From the NCBI RefSeq assembly GCF_005222675.1, contig NZ_STGE01000031.1, forward strand, positions 265,917-329,916: a DNA stretch of 64,000 nt, given 5' to 3'. Position 1 is the stretch's first letter, and each line of letters opens with the position of its first letter. The translations under genes were made by a program, and so were the position numbers. Source of the stretch: Mycolicibacterium sp. CR10. Lineage in GTDB: Bacteria; Actinomycetota; Actinomycetes; Mycobacteriales; Mycobacteriaceae. Below are positions 44,964-53,610 of the stretch, one piece after another. The notes beneath the pieces were generated by a model, which worked only from the letters and a program-made list of their open reading frames with translations, was not told the origin of the DNA and did not search any database.

Positions 44964-46175
44964 ATGACGTTCTCCCTCGACCTGTCCCCGGACCTGATTC
45001 ATGTCCGGGATTGGGTGCACGAGTTCGCGACCGACGTGATCCGGCCCGCCGCTGCCGAGTGGGACGAGCGCGAGGAGACTCCGTGGCCGATCATCCAGGA
45101 AGCGGCCAAGGTCGGTCTCTACTCCATGGAGTTGTTTGCCGAGCAGGTGGCGGAGCCGTCGGGGCTGGGCATGATCGTGGTGTTCGAGGAGATGTTCTGG
45201 GGTGACGCCGGCATCGCCCTGGCCATCCTGGGCACGGGCCTGGCTGCGGCCTCATTGGCCGCGAACGGAACCCCGGAGCAGGTCGGCGAGTGGGTGCCAC
45301 AGATGTTCGGCTCGATCGACGAGCCGAAGGTCGCAGCGTTCTGCTCGTCCGAACCCGGCGCGGGCTCAGACGTCGGCGCAATCCTGACCCGCGCGCGGTA
45401 CGACGAGGCCACCGACGAGTGGGTGCTCAACGGGACCAAGACCTGGGCCACCAACGGCGGCATCGCCAACGTGCACGTGGTGGTCGCCTCGGTGCACCCG
45501 GAGTTGGGGACACGCGGGCAGGCGTCGTTCATCATCCCGCCGCAGACCCCCGGTCTGAGCCAGGGCCAGAAGTTCCTGAAGCACGGAATCCGCGCCTCAC
45601 ACACCGCCGAGGTGGTGCTCGACGACGTGCGGATCCCCGGCCGCATGATCGTCGGCGGCAAAGAGAAGTTCGACTCACGCATCGCGAAGGTGCGTGAGGG
45701 CAAGAAAGCCGCCGGGCAGGCCGCGATGGCGACCTTCGAGCGGACCCGGCCGACTGTGGGCGCGATGGCCGTCGGAGTCGCGAGGGCCGCGTATGAGTAC
45801 GCCCGCGACTACGCCTGCGAGCGCGAGCAGTTCGGCCGCAAGATCGGCGAATTCCAGGCCGTCGCTTTCAAACTGGCGGACATGAAGGCGCGCATCGACG
45901 CTGCCCGGTTGCTCGTCTACCGTGCCGGCTGGATGGCGCGCAACGGTAAGGAGTTCACCTCCGCAGAGGGGTCGATGGCCAAACTGGTCGCCAGCGAGAC
46001 GGCGGTGTACGTCACCGACGAGGCGATCCAGATCCTCGGCGGCAACGGCTACACCCGCGATTACCCCGTGGAGCGCATGCACCGCGACGCGAAGATCTTC
46101 ACCATCTTCGAGGGCACCAGCGAGATCCAGCGTCTGGTGATGGGCCGCGCGATCACCGGCCTACCCATCCGCTGA
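44964..46175 (+). CDS. Acyl-CoA dehydrogenase
   Basis: 403-residue flavoprotein that oxidises an acyl-CoA at the alpha-beta bond. Conserved elements are CSSEPGAGSDVGAI (flavin/substrate segment), NGTKTWATNGGIA, the domain EQFGRKIGEFQAVAFKLADM, and the end segment IFEGTSEIQRLVMGRAI. It begins 48 bases after the CocE-like gene and has its own palindromic operator. The chain-length or ring substrate is unknown. Confidence 0.92.
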   Translation: MTFSLDLSPDLIHVRDWVHEFATDVIRPAAAEWDEREETPWPIIQEAAKVGLYSMELFAEQVAEPSGLGMIVVFEEMFWGDAGIALAILGTGLAAASLAANGTPEQVGEWVPQMFGSIDEPKVAAFCSSEPGAGSDVGAILTRARYDEATDEWVLNGTKTWATNGGIANVHVVVASVHPELGTRGQASFIIPPQTPGLSQGQKFLKHGIRASHTAEVVLDDVRIPGRMIVGGKEKFDSRIAKVREGKKAAGQAAMATFERTRPTVGAMAVGVARAAYEYARDYACEREQFGRKIGEFQAVAFKLADMKARIDAARLLVYRAGWMARNGKEFTSAEGSMAKLVASETAVYVTDEAIQILGGNGYTRDYPVERMHRDAKIFTIFEGTSEIQRLVMGRAITGLPIR

Positions 46176-46275
46176 ATTCACTTACGCGCTAGTCAAATTG
46201 GTGCCTGTAACGTCCTGACTCCGGACGGAACATCGCCTTCACCGGCCTGAAACACCGTCGGCTTAACGTGGCCGA

Positions 46276-47940
46276 ATGACACAGGAGCTCGGTGACGACG
46301 TGCGCGAGACGGTGCTCGACACCGACCTTGATCGGCTGACGGCCACCAAGGAGACGCTCGAGGACTACACGCTCCGGTTCGCCCCCCGCAGCTATCGCAA
46401 GTGGTCGACTCGGGTGGTCGGGATCTCCGCACTGGGCGGTATCGCCTACCTCGCCGACTTCGCCATCGGCGCCAACATCGGCATCGCATATGGAACCACG
46501 AACGCGCTGTGGGGCATCCTGATCTTCGCGGTCGTGGTCATGCTCACCGGATTCCCGGTGGCGTACTACGCCGCACGCTATAACGTCGACCTCGACTTGA
46601 TCACCCGCGGAAGCGGTTTCGGCTACTACGGCTCGGTGGTCACCAACGTCATCTTCGCGACATTCACCTTCATCTTTTTCGCACTCGAGGGCTCGATCAT
46701 GGCGCAGGGTCTGGAACTCGGCCTCGGCATACCCCTGTGGGTCGGCTACGCGCTGTCGACACTCATCATCTTTCCCCTGGTGATCTACGGCATGAAAGTG
46801 CTTTCCACGCTTCAGGTCTGGACCACTCCCCTGTGGCTGGTCTTGATGGTCGCCCCGTTCGTCTATCTCGTGGTCAGCCACCCGGAGTCGGTCGGCGAGT
46901 TCTTCGCGTATCAGGGTGAGGGTGGGGTGAGCGGCTTCGACATCGGCTCGACTCTGCTGGCCGCGGGTGTCTGCCTGTCGCTGATCGTCCAGATCGCCGA
47001 GCAGATCGATTATCTGCGATTCATGCCGCCCCGGACGCCGGAGAACCAACGCAGTTGGTGGACCTGGATGTTCCTGGCCGGACCCGGTTGGGTGATTTTC
47101 GGCGCGATCAAGCAGGTCGTCGGGCTGTTCCTCGCGGTCTACCTCATCGCCAATGTCTTCGACGGGGCGGTCGCCAACGCGAACGAACCCGTACACCAGT
47201 TCCTGGAGATCTACCGGAACTTCCTGCCCCCATGGCTCGCGATGACGCTCGCCGTGATCCTGGTGGTGATCAGCCAGGTCAAGATCAACGTCACGAATGC
47301 CTACTCGGGTTCGCTGGCGTGGACGAACTCCTTCACCCGGGTCACCAAGACCTATCCCGGACGGCTGGTGTTCCTGGGGTTCAACCTGTTGATCGCGTTG
47401 ATCCTGATGGAAGCCAACATGTTCGAGTTCCTCAACACGATCCTCGGGTTTTATGCGAACTGCGGCATCGCCTGGGTGGTGGTGGTCGCCTCCGACATCG
47501 TGTTCAACAAGTACCTGCTGAAGCTGTCACCGATGCACCCGGAGTTCCGACGCGGCATGCTGTACGCGATCAACCCGGTGGGCTTCGTGTCGCTGTTCGT
47601 CGCCGCGGGGGTGTCTCTGCTGACGTTCTTCGGGGTGCTCGGCGAGACGATCCGGCCCTACTCGCCGCTGGTCGCGATCATTCTCGGGCTGGTGCTGCCC
47701 CCGATTCTCGCCGTCGCCACCAAAGGTAAGTACTACCTTCGCCGCACCGACGACGGCATCGACCTACCGATGTACGACGAGCTGGGAAATCCGTCTGGTG
47801 AGCACCTCAAATGCCATGTCTGCCATCACGATTACGAGCGTCCCGACATGATGAGGTGCGAGACCCACGACGCGTTCGTCTGCTCGTTGTGCCTGTCCAC
47901 CGACAAGGTGGCCGACCACGTATTGCCCGCCCAGACCTAG
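46276..47940 (+). CDS. NCS1-type permease with a C-terminal Cys/His cluster
   Basis: 554 residues. About 12 membrane helices in the nucleobase-cation-symport (cytosine/purine/hydantoin) pattern, with GISALGGIAYLADFAIGANIG in the first helix. After the last helix (about 485) is a soluble tail with Cys513, Cys516, Cys528, His531, Cys536 and Cys539 (KCHVCHH, RCETH, VCSLC). This arrangement could bind one or two zinc ions or an iron-sulfur centre. Such a tail is unusual for a permease and may sense metal or redox state. ATG at 46276. Convergent with pdxT. Confidence 0.85.
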   Translation: MTQELGDDVRETVLDTDLDRLTATKETLEDYTLRFAPRSYRKWSTRVVGISALGGIAYLADFAIGANIGIAYGTTNALWGILIFAVVVMLTGFPVAYYAARYNVDLDLITRGSGFGYYGSVVTNVIFATFTFIFFALEGSIMAQGLELGLGIPLWVGYALSTLIIFPLVIYGMKVLSTLQVWTTPLWLVLMVAPFVYLVVSHPESVGEFFAYQGEGGVSGFDIGSTLLAAGVCLSLIVQIAEQIDYLRFMPPRTPENQRSWWTWMFLAGPGWVIFGAIKQVVGLFLAVYLIANVFDGAVANANEPVHQFLEIYRNFLPPWLAMTLAVILVVISQVKINVTNAYSGSLAWTNSFTRVTKTYPGRLVFLGFNLLIALILMEANMFEFLNTILGFYANCGIAWVVVVASDIVFNKYLLKLSPMHPEFRRGMLYAINPVGFVSLFVAAGVSLLTFFGVLGETIRPYSPLVAIILGLVLPPILAVATKGKYYLRRTDDGIDLPMYDELGNPSGEHLKCHVCHHDYERPDMMRCETHDAFVCSLCLSTDKVADHVLPAQT

Positions 47941-47945
47941 CGCTC

Positions 47946-48539
47946 TCAGGCGCGGCCGGTGACCATGTCGACGAACAGCGCGTGCACACGGCGGTCCCCG
48001 GTCATCTCGGGATGAAAGGCCGTCGCCAACGTGCGCCCCTGCCGCACGGCCACGATGTGATCGGCCGCACGCGCCAGCACAGTCACCTCCGGGCCGACCC
48101 GTTCCACCCACGGCGCCCGGATGAACACGGCGTGCACCGGGCCGTCGAGGCCGGCGAAACCGATGTCATCCTCGAACGAGTCGACCTGACGCCCGAAAGC
48201 GTTGCGGCGCACCGTCATATCGATGGCGTGTAGCGGTGTGGCATCACGTCCGGACACGCCGGCATCGAGGATCTCCGTGGCCAGCAGGATCATCCCGGCA
48301 CATGACCCGTAGGCCGGCATGCCGTCGGCGAGGCGGGCCCGTAGCGGCTCGAGGAGTTCGAGTTCGCGCAACAGATGACTCATCGTGGTGGACTCACCAC
48401 CCGGAATCACCAAGGCGTCCACCGAGTCGAGCTCGACGGCCCGCCGCACCGTGATCGCCTCGGCGCCGGCAGCGACCAAAGCCGCGAGGTGCTCGCGAGT
48501 GTCGCCCTGCAGCGCGAGGACACCGATCCGGGGGCTCAC
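47946..48539 (-). CDS. pdxT: Pyridoxal 5'-phosphate synthase glutaminase PdxT
   Basis: 197-residue class I glutaminase that supplies ammonia to PdxS. The catalytic triad is visible: Cys80 in AYGSCAGMILL, His176 and Glu178 in AFHPEMTGD. The conserved IGVLALQGDxREH and PGGESTTM are present. The frame extends to 48719, but the GTG at 48539 overlaps the thioesterase stop (GTGA). It is the third gene of pdxS-tesB-pdxT. Confidence 0.96.
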   Translation of the reverse strand: MSPRIGVLALQGDTREHLAALVAAGAEAITVRRAVELDSVDALVIPGGESTTMSHLLRELELLEPLRARLADGMPAYGSCAGMILLATEILDAGVSGRDATPLHAIDMTVRRNAFGRQVDSFEDDIGFAGLDGPVHAVFIRAPWVERVGPEVTVLARAADHIVAVRQGRTLATAFHPEMTGDRRVHALFVDMVTGRA

Positions 48540-49384
48540 TCGCGGCCGGGGGTGAAGTCGCGGGGATAGCGGGTCAGGCCTTCCTGCATCACCGCCGCAA
48601 CCATCTCGCCGTATCGGTTGTAGATCTTGCCCTGGGTCAACGACCGGCCTCCGCAGGCCGACGGCGATGACTGGTCGTAGAGCAGCCACTCGTCGGCCCG
48701 GAACGCCCGCATGAACCACATCGCGTGGTCCAGTGAGGCCACCATCAGGTGCTTACGCGCCTCGACGTGGTTGACCTGGGCCGAGCCCAGCAGCGTCAGG
48801 TCGCTCATGTATGCCAGCGCACAGATATGCAGCACATGGTCATCGGGCAGTGGATCGCGGTGCCGGAACCACACCTGCTGCTGCGACGCCTTGCCCTCGC
48901 GGACGCCGAGTTGGCCCGGAGGGACGATCCGCACGTCCCACTCGTCGAACTGCCGGAAGCTGGCGTCGTCGAACACCTTGCTGACGGATTTGAAGTCGGG
49001 GATGTCATCGGGCGGCGGCGCTTCAGGCATCGCGTCCTGGTGCTCGATGCCGCTCTGGTCTGTCTGAAACGACGCCGACATGGAAAAAATCGTCTGGCCG
49101 TGCTGGATGGCCGTCACCCGACGGGTGCAGAAGGAACCGCCGTCGCGAATCCGCTCGACCGTGTAGACGGACGGCGACCGGGCGTCACCGGCACGCAGGA
49201 AGTACCCGTGCAGCGAATGCACCTGGTACTTCGGGTCGACGGTGCGCACCGCCGACACCAGCGACTGACCGGCGACGTGGCCGCCGAACGTACGCTGCAG
49301 GAAACCGGATTCCGGGCTGAAGACACCGCCGCGATAAATGTTGACCTCGATCTGTTCCAGATCGAGGATCTCTTCGATCGCCAT
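48536..49384 (-). CDS. tesB: Acyl-CoA thioesterase II
   Basis: 282-residue double-hotdog TesB thioesterase that hydrolyses acyl-CoAs. Family segments are NIYRGGVFSPESGFLQRTFGGHVAGQSL, HSLHGYFLRAGDARSP and, in the second hotdog, LDHAMWFMRAFRADEWLLYD. It stands between pdxS and pdxT in the same operon, as Rv2605c does in M. tuberculosis; why it is inserted into vitamin B6 synthesis is not known. Confidence 0.93.
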   Translation of the reverse strand: MAIEEILDLEQIEVNIYRGGVFSPESGFLQRTFGGHVAGQSLVSAVRTVDPKYQVHSLHGYFLRAGDARSPSVYTVERIRDGGSFCTRRVTAIQHGQTIFSMSASFQTDQSGIEHQDAMPEAPPPDDIPDFKSVSKVFDDASFRQFDEWDVRIVPPGQLGVREGKASQQQVWFRHRDPLPDDHVLHICALAYMSDLTLLGSAQVNHVEARKHLMVASLDHAMWFMRAFRADEWLLYDQSSPSACGGRSLTQGKIYNRYGEMVAAVMQEGLTRYPRDFTPGRE

Positions 49385-49428
49385 GCTAGGTCCGTTTGCT
49401 CTTCGCGCAAGCGCTCATCGACGACGGT

Positions 49429-50349
49429 CTACCAGCCGCGTTCCGCGAGCCGGTGAGGCTGTGCGATGTCCTCCACGTTGATGCCGACCATGGCCTCCCC
49501 CAGCCCGCGCGACACCTTGGCCAGCACGTCGGGGTCGTCGTAGAAGGTGGTGGCCTTGACGATGGCAGCGCCGCGTTCGGCCGGGTTGCCAGACTTGAAG
49601 ATGCCCGAGCCGACGAACACGCCTTCGGCGCCGAGCTGCATCATCATCGCGGCATCGGCCGGCGTGGCGATGCCGCCGGCGGTGAACAACGTGACCGGGA
49701 GCTTGCCCGCCCGCGCAACCTCGACCACCAGGTCATAAGGTGCCTGCAATTCCTTTGCGGCGACGAAGAGTTCGTCTTCGGACAGCGACGTGAGACGACG
49801 GATCTCGCCGCCGATCTTTCGCATGTGGGTGGTGGCGTTGGAGACGTCCCCGGTGCCGGCCTCACCCTTGGAGCGGATCATCGCCGCACCTTCGGTGATG
49901 CGGCGCAGCGCCTCGCCCAGGTTGGTGGCGCCGCACACGAACGGGACGGTGAACTTCCACTTGTCGATGTGGTTGGCGTAGTCGGCGGGTGTCAGCACCT
50001 CCGACTCGTCGACGTAGTCCACGCCGAGGCTCTGCAGGATCTGGGCTTCGACGAAGTGGCCGATCCGCGCCTTTGCCATCACCGGGATCGTGACGGCGTC
50101 GATGATGCCCTCGATCATGTCGGGGTCGCTCATCCGCGACACCCCGCCTTGCGCGCGGATGTCGGCGGGGACTCGCTCGAGCGCCATCACGGCTACTGCT
50201 CCTGCGCCTTCAGCGATGCGGGCCTGCTCAGGGGTGACGACGTCCATGATGACGCCGCCCTTGAGCATCTCGGCCATGCCGCGCTTGACCCGCGCAGTCC
50301 CGCGAGCGGGTGCCGCCCCCAGACCTGCCCCAGGCGTTTCGGATTCCAC
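49429..50349 (-). CDS. pdxS: Pyridoxal 5'-phosphate synthase lyase subunit PdxS
   Basis: 306-residue TIM barrel that makes PLP from ribose 5-phosphate, glyceraldehyde 3-phosphate and ammonia. The Schiff-base Lys is Lys93 in VMAKARIGHF; GGVIMDVVTPEQA and TAGGIATPADAAMMM are hallmark segments. The start is GTG at 50349, set by AAGGAG five bases upstream; the TTG at 50364 would place that site inside the gene. A TAGACT -10-like box lies at 50378-50383 on the minus strand. Confidence 0.96.
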   Translation of the reverse strand: MESETPGAGLGAAPARGTARVKRGMAEMLKGGVIMDVVTPEQARIAEGAGAVAVMALERVPADIRAQGGVSRMSDPDMIEGIIDAVTIPVMAKARIGHFVEAQILQSLGVDYVDESEVLTPADYANHIDKWKFTVPFVCGATNLGEALRRITEGAAMIRSKGEAGTGDVSNATTHMRKIGGEIRRLTSLSEDELFVAAKELQAPYDLVVEVARAGKLPVTLFTAGGIATPADAAMMMQLGAEGVFVGSGIFKSGNPAERGAAIVKATTFYDDPDVLAKVSRGLGEAMVGINVEDIAQPHRLAERGW

Positions 50350-50397
50350 CGTAATCTCCTTCAATCGCTACTGATCCAGTCTAGTGGCGGCGGCAAA

Positions 50398-50431
50398 TGC
50401 AATCGATCCGCACGTCACCTGATCGATTGCA
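50398..50431. promoter_or_regulatory. Large inverted repeat at the nudix stop codon, upstream of pdxS
   Basis: TGCAATCGATC (50398-50408) and GATCGATTGCA (50421-50431) are perfect 11-base arms around a 12-base centre that contains the nudix stop codon. It could be a terminator for the nudix/pimA operon (no T-run) or an operator just upstream of the pdxS promoter. Confidence 0.6.
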
Positions 50432-51458
50432 CCGGCGGCCGTGAGGCCACGTCCGGCGCGTCAGCCAGCGCGTTCGCGTCGTCGAGAAGCTCGCCCAACT
50501 GCCTCGGGTACACCGTCTCGCCGTTGGCGACCAGTTCCTCGATCATTGTCGCATCGCACCACCGGTGGTCATGAATGTAGGTCCGCTCCAGGCCTGTGCG
50601 GCCTGAATCCGACGGTTCAAAACGCCTCGTCCGGTGCACGAAGTACATCTCTTCGCTGCGGATCACCGACCCGTTGAAGTCGATGACCGCGTCACGGCGC
50701 CACACCGGGCCGACGACGTCCCCGGGTGCCACTCGCAACCCCGTCTCCTCCTCGAGCTCACGCACCGCGGTCTGCGACAACGACTCACCCACCTGGGCGG
50801 CGCCGCCGATCGTGAACCACCAGCGCGGCGCAGGGGTGGCTCTGCCCGACACCGCGGGGTCCGAACCGCACAACAGCAGCACGAAACCGTCATGGTCGAG
50901 GAGGACGACACGCGCCGACGTGCGCCGCGGCAACGGGACTTCCTCGCGCGTCGACACCTCGCCGCCCTCGGATATCTCGAAATAACTTGGCAGCGCTGCT
51001 GTTCCACCGAGACGCAGGAAGCGGACCGCGGGGCGTTCCCGCAGTGCGAGCGTGTCGCGCACCGCGTCGTTGTGAAAGCGACGGGCGAGCAGGACGCGGG
51101 CTTCGGCATCAGCCAACTCAGCGACCAGCGCCACCGGCAGGGACGCCGGGTCGACCCGGGCCAGCGCTCCCGACAACTCGTTCTCGGCCGCCTCACGTCC
51201 CGCGCGCGGCGCCCGCTCGGCAGTGTCGGCCACTGAAGCCAATCGCTTACCGTCCGGTCCCCCGCCGTAGGCATCCACAGCCACTGCTCGTGCCACCACG
51301 GCCCGCCGAGCCAGCGCCCCGTCGAGGGCCTGCCACGACAGGTCGTAGCGCACGTGCAGTCGGTCCAGACGATTGGCGGTCTGAAACGCCCAGAGCCCGA
51401 CCAGCAGCACCGCCGCCACCAGCACGGTGATCACGACCGCGGTGACCCACGGGATCAC
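50415..51458 (-). CDS. Membrane-anchored Nudix hydrolase
   Basis: 347 residues. One N-terminal helix (about 3-23, WVTAVVITVLVAAVLLVGLW) is followed by a helical, Ala/Arg-rich segment (25-135) and a C-terminal Nudix domain with an intact Nudix box GGAAQVGESL...RELEEETGL. It hydrolyses some nucleoside diphosphate-linked compound, unknown. GTG at 51458 overlaps the pimA stop (GTGA). Its position at the end of the PIM operon matches Rv2609c; a role with GDP-mannose or CDP-lipid is only inference. Confidence 0.88.
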   Translation of the reverse strand: MIPWVTAVVITVLVAAVLLVGLWAFQTANRLDRLHVRYDLSWQALDGALARRAVVARAVAVDAYGGGPDGKRLASVADTAERAPRAGREAAENELSGALARVDPASLPVALVAELADAEARVLLARRFHNDAVRDTLALRERPAVRFLRLGGTAALPSYFEISEGGEVSTREEVPLPRRTSARVVLLDHDGFVLLLCGSDPAVSGRATPAPRWWFTIGGAAQVGESLSQTAVRELEEETGLRVAPGDVVGPVWRRDAVIDFNGSVIRSEEMYFVHRTRRFEPSDSGRTGLERTYIHDHRWCDATMIEELVANGETVYPRQLGELLDDANALADAPDVASRPPVQSIR

Positions 51459-52657
51459 CTTGTTCCCCCGGTCGCTTCGCTCCTGCCCGCCGAACCCGAT
51501 CCCCCGGTCGCTTCGCTCCTGCCCGCCGAACCTGCCACCTGGACCTTCACCCCAGAACCTGCGACCGTCTCGTAGACCCGCATGATCTGCTTGGCGACCA
51601 CTGACCAGTCGTAGCGCTGGACCGTCTGGGTCGCACACTCGATGTAGCGAGCGCGCAGGGAGTCGTCGGCGAGCACCTCGATCAGACCCTCGGCGAGCCC
51701 CGCTGGGTTGTCGACGGGCACCAGCCGTCCGGCCTCACCGTCGACGAGGACCCGCCGGAAGGCGTCCAGGTCACTGGCTACCACCGCGGTGCCGGCCGCC
51801 ATCGCCTCGACGAGCACGATGCCGAAGCTCTCCCCTCCGGTGTTGGGGGCGCAGTAGACGTCGGCGCTGCGCATCGCTGAGGCCTTGTCGGCGTCGTCGA
51901 CCTGGCCGAGGAATCGCAGGTGGCTCGAGAGCGGTCCTGCCTCCGACCGTAGCTCGTCCTCGTCGCCTCGGCCCACCACGAGGATCTCGATGTCGGCGAA
52001 CCGCTCGACGAGCATGGGCAGTGCGCCGAGCAGCACCGCCATGCCTTTGCGCGGTTCGTCGAAGCGCCCGAGGAACAGCACGCTCTTACCCGGACGCGGG
52101 TAGCCGTCGAGCAGTGGCGCAATGCCGAAGGACGCGACGTCGACGCCGTTCGGGATCTCAACGGCATCGCTGCCCAGCGCTTCCATCTGCCAGCGTCGGG
52201 CCAGATCCGACACCGCGATGCGGCCCACGATCTTTTCGTGCATCGGCCTCAGGAATGGTTCGAATACCGACAGCGTCAGTGACTTCGTCGTCGAGGTGTG
52301 AAACGTCGCGACGATCGGACCCTCGGCGATGTTCAGAGCCAGCATGGACAGGCTGGGGGCATTGGGCTCGTGCAGGTGCAGTACATCGAATTCGCCTTGC
52401 CGGAGCCACTTCTTGACCAAGCGGTGGGTGGCCGGGCCGAAGCGCAGCCGGGCAACCGAACCGTTGTAGGGAATCGGCACTGCCTTGCCGCCGGACACCA
52501 CGTAGTCCGGCAGCGAGCTGTGCGCTTCCGGAGAGGCCGGCGCGAGGACGCTGACCTCATGGCCGCGGTGGTGCATCACGTCGGCGAGCTGCAGTACATG
52601 CGATTGCACGCCTCCGGGTACATCGAAGGAGTACGGGCACACCATGCCGATGCGCAT
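51455..52657 (-). CDS. pimA: Phosphatidylinositol alpha-mannosyltransferase PimA
   Basis: 400-residue GT4 glycosyltransferase that adds the first mannose from GDP-mannose to phosphatidylinositol at the inner face of the membrane. N-terminal MRIGMVCPYSFDVPGGVQ, the FHTST region and the C-terminal EX7E motif region NTGGESFGIVLVEAM are diagnostic. The ATG at 52657 overlaps the acyltransferase stop (TGATG). The last 25 or so residues are a repeat-derived extension, SAGRSEATGG twice, encoded by a duplicated 32-bp sequence; M. tuberculosis PimA is about 20 residues shorter. Confidence 0.96.
   Translation of the reverse strand: MRIGMVCPYSFDVPGGVQSHVLQLADVMHHRGHEVSVLAPASPEAHSSLPDYVVSGGKAVPIPYNGSVARLRFGPATHRLVKKWLRQGEFDVLHLHEPNAPSLSMLALNIAEGPIVATFHTSTTKSLTLSVFEPFLRPMHEKIVGRIAVSDLARRWQMEALGSDAVEIPNGVDVASFGIAPLLDGYPRPGKSVLFLGRFDEPRKGMAVLLGALPMLVERFADIEILVVGRGDEDELRSEAGPLSSHLRFLGQVDDADKASAMRSADVYCAPNTGGESFGIVLVEAMAAGTAVVASDLDAFRRVLVDGEAGRLVPVDNPAGLAEGLIEVLADDSLRARYIECATQTVQRYDWSVVAKQIMRVYETVAGSGVKVQVAGSAGRSEATGGSGSAGRSEATGGTR
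51465..51532 (-). repeat. Two copies of a 32-bp repeat inside the 3' end of pimA
   Basis: An identical 32-base sequence occupies 51465-51496 and 51501-51532 (36-base step). On the minus strand its core is GAGCGAAGCGACCGGGGG. It is translated as SAGRSEATGG in both copies. A related core, GAGCGGAGCGAC, is in the urtA-urtB gap at about 893-904, suggesting a dispersed intergenic repeat family. Confidence 0.8.
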
Positions 52658-53610
52658 CAGGTCGCCTCCAGACGCGCCCTGCGCTCGTCGGACAGGTCTG
52701 CCACCCATTGCGGCTGCATCATGTGCCAGTCGGCGGGGTGCGCGGCGATGTTGTCGGCAAAGCGGTCCGCCAACGCTTGGGTGATGACGGTGACATCGCC
52801 CGAGGAGGTGTCCAGTTCGGGGTACACCCGAATGCGCCATCCGTCGCCCTCGTACCAGCAGTGCACCGGAAAAAGTGGCGCGCCAGTGGTGAGCGCGAGT
52901 TTGGCAGGACCGGCGGGCAGCCGGCTCGGCTCGCCGAAGAAATCCACCTGCACGCCGTTGCGGGTCATGTCGCGGTCGGCCATCAGACACACCACACCGT
53001 TGTCGCGTAGCCGGTCGCACAGCACGTCAAAGGGGGGCCGCTCGCCACCGGAAGTCGGCACTACCTCAAAACCCAGGCTCTCCCGGTAGGCGAGAAACCG
53101 GTTGTACAGAGACTCGGGCTTCAGGCGTTCGGCGACCGTGGCGAACCTGCCGTGGTTCTGCACCATCCATACCCCGGCCATGTCCCAGTTGCCGCTGTGC
53201 GGCAGCGCCAGCACCGCGCCGCGGCCATTCTCTTTCGTCGCGGCCCACACCGTGTCGATGTTTTCGACGTCCAGCCGCCTGCCCAGCTCCGCGTGATCCA
53301 TTGAGGGCAACCGGAATGCCTCCCGCCAATATCGGGCGTACGAGGCAAGCGAAGCACGGATCAGCGAGTCCGGCACCTCCTCGGGAGCGACGCCAACGAC
53401 CCGGGCGAGGTTCTTGCGAAGCTGTTCGGGCCCGCCGTTACGCGCAGCCAGGTAGGCACCGGCGCCGAACGCGTTGCGTGCCAGCAATTCCGGAGCAGCA
53501 CGCACCAATCTCCAGCCCGCGGCATATCCGAGGTCGGTGAGTTGACCGCCGAGACCGAACGGGAGCAGGCCGCCGCGGTCGGCGTTCGCGCCAGTGGGGT
53601 GCTGTGTCAT
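52657..53610 (-). CDS. Phosphatidylinositol mannoside acyltransferase
   Basis: 317 residues of the HtrB/LpxL-like lysophospholipid acyltransferase group; in this position (Rv2611c) the enzyme acylates the mannose of PIM1/PIM2. The catalytic HX4D is HSGNWD, followed by MADRDMTRNGVQVDFFG. It is peripheral to the membrane with no clear helix. The ATG at 53610 overlaps the pgsA stop (ATGA). The name patA is used for the M. tuberculosis ortholog. Confidence 0.93.
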   Translation of the reverse strand: MTQHPTGANADRGGLLPFGLGGQLTDLGYAAGWRLVRAAPELLARNAFGAGAYLAARNGGPEQLRKNLARVVGVAPEEVPDSLIRASLASYARYWREAFRLPSMDHAELGRRLDVENIDTVWAATKENGRGAVLALPHSGNWDMAGVWMVQNHGRFATVAERLKPESLYNRFLAYRESLGFEVVPTSGGERPPFDVLCDRLRDNGVVCLMADRDMTRNGVQVDFFGEPSRLPAGPAKLALTTGAPLFPVHCWYEGDGWRIRVYPELDTSSGDVTVITQALADRFADNIAAHPADWHMMQPQWVADLSDERRARLEAT

